Assembly: GCF_022397915.1 (NCBI RefSeq)
Contig: NZ_JAKEUO010000002.1
Span: 255,863-319,862, forward strand
DNA length: 64,000 bases
DNA from: Vibrio sp. Isolate34
GTDB lineage: Bacteria > Pseudomonadota > Gammaproteobacteria > Enterobacterales > Vibrionaceae
Reading direction: 5' to 3'
Shown: positions 60,491-64,000 of the stretch, piece after piece
Position numbering within the stretch: position 1 is the stretch's first letter
Layout: each line of letters opens with the position of its first letter
Program-made: the position numbers and the translations under genes
Notes under the pieces: model-generated
Database searches by the model: none
Told to the model about the DNA's origin: nothing
What the model saw: the letters and a program-made list of their open reading frames with translations, nothing else

Positions 60491-61272
60491 TAGTGGTGAT
60501 GTCCGTGTTTATGGTTAGAACAGTCGTGCACATCTCCAGATACAGGTTGGCCTGCTAAGTCATGGTGATGATGGTCATGTTGGTGATGATAGAACGCCAA
60601 ACTCTCTTGAACCGCAGTACCAAATAGAGCGATATAAGAAGGGTGATGCTTAATATCAGCGGGTGCACCAGAGCAGCAGATGTGGTGGTGTAAACAGATC
60701 ACGTCGTCTGTTTTTGCCATCACTAAATGTAAGTCGTGTGAAACCATAAAGACTGCACAGCCAAAGCGGTGACGAATAGAATCAATCAGTTCGTAGAGAT
60801 CGATTTGACCTTGTACATCTACGCCTTGTGCAGGTTCATCAAGAACCAATAGGTCTGGCCTTCTCAAGAGAGAACGAGCAATTAGTACGCGTTGGTTTTC
60901 ACCACCTGATAGCTGATGCATGTTGCTTTTCATCAGATGCTCAGCACCAACGAGTTTTAGAGCTTCCAAGATCTCTTGTTTACTGAATCTACCGGTGAGC
61001 TTAAGGAAACGCTCTACATTGAGAGGCAGAGAATCATTCAGCTTTAGCTTTTGAGGAACATAACCAATTTTTAGTTTTTTTGATTTGGTAATCTTTCCAG
61101 AATATTTGTGTTGGAGCCCAAGTAGTACTTTTACTAGGGTTGATTTTCCCGCACCGTTTGGCCCAATTAGGGTAGTGATTCTGCCACGCTCTAAATTTAG
61201 AGAGATATTGTCTAGGACTTTTCGACCGTCAAACTCGACGCTCACAGAATCTAGTTGGATTAAGTTATCCAT
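60490..61272 (-). CDS. znuC: Zinc ABC transporter ATPase ZnuC
   Basis: ATP-hydrolysing subunit. 260 residues: Walker A GPNGAGKST, ABC signature LSGGENQRV, Walker B LLVLDEPAQGVD, and switch His in VSHDLHLV. The C-terminal extension (about 227-260) is very His-rich (HHQHDHHHHD and a final HKHGHHH), suggesting cytosolic zinc binding or sensing. Divergent from znuA over a Zur-box-like palindrome. Confidence 0.96.
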   Translation of the reverse strand: MDNLIQLDSVSVEFDGRKVLDNISLNLERGRITTLIGPNGAGKSTLVKVLLGLQHKYSGKITKSKKLKIGYVPQKLKLNDSLPLNVERFLKLTGRFSKQEILEALKLVGAEHLMKSNMHQLSGGENQRVLIARSLLRRPDLLVLDEPAQGVDVQGQIDLYELIDSIRHRFGCAVFMVSHDLHLVMAKTDDVICLHHHICCSGAPADIKHHPSYIALFGTAVQESLAFYHHQHDHHHHDLAGQPVSGDVHDCSNHKHGHHH

Positions 61273-61297
61273 GAATAGAACTCATTTGCAATTCGCT

Positions 61298-61316
61298 AAT
61301 GTTATAATGTAACATT
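61298..61316. promoter_or_regulatory. Zur box between znuC and znuA
   Basis: AATGTTATAATGTAACATT, a near-perfect palindrome matching the A/T-rich Zur consensus built on ATGTTAT-N-ATAACAT. It lies 26 bases from the znuC ATG and 40 from the znuA ATG, so one site could repress both directions. Confidence 0.8.
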
Positions 61317-61355
61317 TACCTCAAGCCTAAGCTACTTTTCTATTATCGAGGAATT

Positions 61356-62246
61356 ATGTCACGTTCATCTTATATACTTGCTACTTTGCTTTTAGCGCCA
61401 AGTGTTGCAAGTGCTAATACCATTCTAACAAGCTTCAAACCAATTCAAATGATTGTGACAGAATTAACGCAAGGCGTTAGTGAACCGGATGTGTTGATGA
61501 ACAGCAATGCTTCGCCGCACGATTATGCGCTTAAACCGTCTGATGTCAAAAAAGTTCACAGTGCAGACATGGTTGTTTGGTTCGGCCCTGACTTAGAAGC
61601 GTTTCTGACTAAGGTGATTGAATCGAATGATAACGTTATCGAAATCGGTAAAATCCCTGGTATCAACTTACGAGAGTTTGGCCACGAAGAGCATGATCAC
61701 GATGCACATGAAGGGCACCATCATGGCAGCCATGACCCACACTTTTGGTTAGGCATCGATCAAGTGGAAGTAGCTGCTAAGTACATTTCAGATAAGCTAA
61801 TTGAAACTGATCCAGATAACGCAATGGCGTATCAAGAGAATCTAGATTCATTCCTGATTGCATTAAAAGAGAAGCAGCAATCTATTCGCGAGCAACTGGC
61901 TCCAGTGAAAGACAAAGGCTACTACGTTTTCCACGATGCGTATGGTTACTATGAAGAAGAGTTTGGCCTAAATAACTTAGGTCATTTCACAGTGAGTCCA
62001 GAGCGTAAACCGGGTGCAAAAAGCCTGATTGCGATTAAGAAGACAATAGTACGTGAAAACGTTCAATGTGTGTTTTCTGAGCCTCAATTTACACCGGCTG
62101 TAATTGACTCAGTGACTCGTGGAAGCAATGCGAAACAAGGTCAATTAGACCCAATTGGCTCTACAGTTGAAGTGAAGAGCGGAAGTTATTTCGATTTTCT
62201 TCAGCAACTTACCGATAGCTACGCAAGCTGTCTAAGTGCAAAGTAA
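61356..62246 (+). CDS. znuA: Periplasmic zinc-binding protein ZnuA
   Basis: Solute-binding protein of the ZnuABC importer. Sec signal at residues 1-20 (ending SVASA). 296 residues. Metal ligands: His in SPHDYALKPSD, a His/Asp/Glu-rich loop at about 110-129 (GHEEHDHDAHEGHHHGSHDP), His in VFHDAYGYYEEEFG and the C-terminal half motif SEPQFTPAVIDSV. The loop is a hallmark of Zn- rather than Mn-binding members. Confidence 0.96.
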   Translation: MSRSSYILATLLLAPSVASANTILTSFKPIQMIVTELTQGVSEPDVLMNSNASPHDYALKPSDVKKVHSADMVVWFGPDLEAFLTKVIESNDNVIEIGKIPGINLREFGHEEHDHDAHEGHHHGSHDPHFWLGIDQVEVAAKYISDKLIETDPDNAMAYQENLDSFLIALKEKQQSIREQLAPVKDKGYYVFHDAYGYYEEEFGLNNLGHFTVSPERKPGAKSLIAIKKTIVRENVQCVFSEPQFTPAVIDSVTRGSNAKQGQLDPIGSTVEVKSGSYFDFLQQLTDSYASCLSAK

Positions 62247-62295
62247 TCAATAGTAAGTAACCTTTACTCCACTTTGCTCTCGATATGATTATGAA

Positions 62296-62321
62296 TAATG
62301 CCGCTTTTTGCGGCATTTTCG
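62296..62321 (+). terminator. Intrinsic terminator of znuA
   Basis: AATGCCGC and GCGGCATT pair around TTTTT, followed by TTTC. The T tract is short. Confidence 0.7.
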
Positions 62322-62493
62322 TGACCGCTAAGATAAAACCTTTCAACAAACAATAAACCTTCTTTCTCCTTCGTAGATTTCCGCTAAAATGGAAAGATAA
62401 TAATAAGCACAAAAAAACTCAGTTTCTGGTCGAGCAGGTTAAGACATTGCGGTAGCCGAAACTTCATACGTTTTTGCTGTTCAGGATTAGAAG

Positions 62494-64000
62494 TTGTATC
62501 GAATTGTCTTCCGAATGTTCATGCTAATGAGCATTTCATTTAGCGCTCTTGCGTTAAATAAATCGCCGTCTGTCTTTTATCCTTTGCCTGTTCAAGCGCA
62601 AGGGAATTTTCTCGCGGCTAAAAATCTCTATCTAGGCGCAGGTGGTGGGCTTTGGATCCATGATGTGCATGGAAAAGTCCTGTTTTACGATGGTCGAGCT
62701 TTGCTACCACGAAAAGGCAGCCTGCTACAGTTCTCATCGGAACGCGTTGCTTTCCTGAACGATGAGTTTTGGACGTTTTTTGATAATGAGGTATATCGAC
62801 ATACTCCTGGGCTCGGTAATGAGCTCGCATTTAGCCTTAGTCCTGGTTCAGAGATAACCAATATTGGTGCCTCTGACAATTATATCTGGGTGACCGACGG
62901 CAATAATTTCTACACCTATAACACTCAGTCGTTAGAATTTAATACCTATTCACTTCTCAAATTGTACCGATACAACAACAGCAGCGACATTACGATTAAT
63001 GATGCTGAGTGGGTATTATCAAAATGGGTACTGGCAACCAGTTCCGGCACTTACCTATCCGAAAATCAAGAATTTACTCATGTTGCTGCCTCCGATAAAC
63101 ACTACATCGAGACTGTGTACTTTTCGAATGCGCGACGTGAATTACTGATTGGTACATTAAATGGTGTTGTGATTGTTGATTTGGCTAATTCTGAGAAAGA
63201 GACCAAGATCAGTGGCTCGCATGTGCTCTCTATTGCTGAAACCACGAATCAATATTGGATTGGTACTGAGCACGGCTTGATTAGCTACAACTTTATTACC
63301 GGCGAAATCACTCGTTTTGAACAAGCTGCTAACCAAGACTTTTCGTTACCGGGCGAGAAAATTTACTCACTAATTAACGATCATGCTGGTGGGATGTGGG
63401 TCGCGACCAACAATGGTATTCGGTATTTTTCTTTGTTTAGTAAGACATTCTCAAGAACGCCACTCACCGGAATGGGCATGCACTCCAGCAGTATGGTGAT
63501 CAATAAAGTTGAGCCAATCGGTGAGCATCTATCTTGGGTGGCATCTTCGATGGGCCTCTACCTCGTTGATTCTGAAACTGAAGAGAGGCCTAGGCGCGTA
63601 TATCAAAAACCAGTACAAGACTTTCAGATTTTTGGTACGTCAATTTGGTTGGCGACCGAAGAAGGGATTATAAGCTTCAATACCGAGACGTTGGAGTTTG
63701 AAGCACTGAATTTGCCAAGAGCCATTGAAGGCGTCCACATCGAGAATTTTGCCCTTCAAGGTGATAACACCCTTTGGATGACCTCTGGTCAAAGCCTCTA
63801 TTCATTATCGCTCGACCATATGGAGCTTACGGGCTACGGAATGGACTGGTTGGTGGATAAGTTCCTGCCAGCAAAAATTACAGATCTAAATATTGGTTTA
63901 CAAGGTCGCGTCTACATCGGCACCGACCATGGCTTCTATTCCTTTGTTGATAAACGGATCAGCTTTAGTCGTTTCAGCGAACGATTTGGCAAAGTGGTTG
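62494..64000 (+). CDS. Periplasmic beta-propeller sensor protein, partial (3' end outside window)
   Basis: The frame is open from a TAG at 62488 to the end of the window (502 codons, truncated). Best start is TTG at 62494: AGGA lies 8 bases upstream, and the product begins with a Sec-type signal (residues 1-20, YRIVFRMFMLMSISFSALA). ATGs at 62515 and 62521 are alternatives. The visible part is a series of about ten short repeats of the form (L/I/W)-W/Y-(V/I)-(A/G)-T-x3-G-(L/I)-x3-(D/N), such as YWIGTEHGLISYN, MWVATNNGIRYFS and VYIGTDHGFYSF. This is the Reg_prop beta-propeller pattern found at the N-terminus of hybrid histidine kinases, GGDEF proteins and LuxR- or AraC-type sensors. The effector domain is not in the window. 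Confidence 0.75.
   Translation, partial: MYRIVFRMFMLMSISFSALALNKSPSVFYPLPVQAQGNFLAAKNLYLGAGGGLWIHDVHGKVLFYDGRALLPRKGSLLQFSSERVAFLNDEFWTFFDNEVYRHTPGLGNELAFSLSPGSEITNIGASDNYIWVTDGNNFYTYNTQSLEFNTYSLLKLYRYNNSSDITINDAEWVLSKWVLATSSGTYLSENQEFTHVAASDKHYIETVYFSNARRELLIGTLNGVVIVDLANSEKETKISGSHVLSIAETTNQYWIGTEHGLISYNFITGEITRFEQAANQDFSLPGEKIYSLINDHAGGMWVATNNGIRYFSLFSKTFSRTPLTGMGMHSSSMVINKVEPIGEHLSWVASSMGLYLVDSETEERPRRVYQKPVQDFQIFGTSIWLATEEGIISFNTETLEFEALNLPRAIEGVHIENFALQGDNTLWMTSGQSLYSLSLDHMELTGYGMDWLVDKFLPAKITDLNIGLQGRVYIGTDHGFYSFVDKRISFSRFSERFGKVV

Overview
The window is about 64 kb of a Vibrio chromosome, most likely chromosome 1 of a Splendidus-clade marine vibrio. The genus call rests on toxRS divergent from htpG, a polar-type flagellin, a Vibrio-type chitoporin, the crr-ptsI-ptsH / cysK-cysZ / zipA-ligA order, and protein sequences that read as Vibrionaceae throughout. 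The species-level placement is an inference. Almost everything is core genome: I see no rRNA, tRNA, CRISPR array, insertion sequence, prophage or integron. Intergenic gaps are short and most transcripts end in clear intrinsic terminators.

Layout. 1-1.1 kb: 3' part of a flagellin gene, followed by a 0.7 kb spacer with three copies of a small dispersed repeat. 1.8-6.8 kb: general PTS proteins (crr, ptsI, ptsH), then cysK and cysZ, all on the minus strand. 7-12.5 kb: zipA, ligA, then the chitoporin pair chiP-chiQ. 12.5-18.2 kb: a small secreted protein, cueR, an NfeD/QmcA membrane pair, the chaperedoxin cnoX, an SDR oxidoreductase and a TIGR01777 protein. 18.4-20.7 kb: a four-gene overlapping operon of two DUF1538 membrane proteins, a PII-like protein and a CBS protein. 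This is the least understood and most interesting system here. 20.8-24 kb: yfcE, a SelW-like protein, a TauE/SafE permease and toxRS. 24.2-34.5 kb: htpG, adk, hemH, a POT peptide transporter, rfaH, asnB and a KefB-like antiporter. 34.5-46.4 kb: nagC-nagA divergent from nagE, then glnS, fur, a DUF4442 protein, fldA, a DUF2788 protein, ybfF, seqA and pgm. 46.5-48.1 kb: a DUF1853 protein and ybgI. 48.3-59.6 kb: gltA divergent from sdhCDAB-sucAB-sucCD, giving most of the oxidative TCA enzymes. 59.7-62.2 kb: znuBC divergent from znuA over a Zur-box-like palindrome. 62.5 kb to the end: the start of a long periplasmic beta-propeller protein that runs out of the window.

How the genes connect. ChiP brings chito-oligosaccharides across the outer membrane. 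NagE phosphorylates GlcNAc on import but lacks its own IIA domain, so it must borrow IIA, most simply the Crr protein encoded 35 kb away and fed by PtsI and HPr. NagA deacetylates the product, and NagC with cAMP-CRP probably controls the nagAC/nagE divergent region, where I see candidate sites for both. The order nagE-glnS-fur-fldA-ybfF-seqA-pgm matches Escherichia coli, except that chiP-chiQ, which in E. coli sit between glnS and fur, are here next to ligA. ToxRS, HtpG, CnoX and QmcA/NfeD are envelope or stress functions; Fur, Zur (through its site) and CueR cover iron, zinc and copper.

Start sites were chosen from Shine-Dalgarno placement and family length. Where they differ from the longest frame (cysK, the small secreted protein, the TIGR01777 protein, toxS, htpG, adk, rfaH, fur, fldA, the DUF2788 and DUF1853 proteins, ybfF, sdhB), the entry says why.
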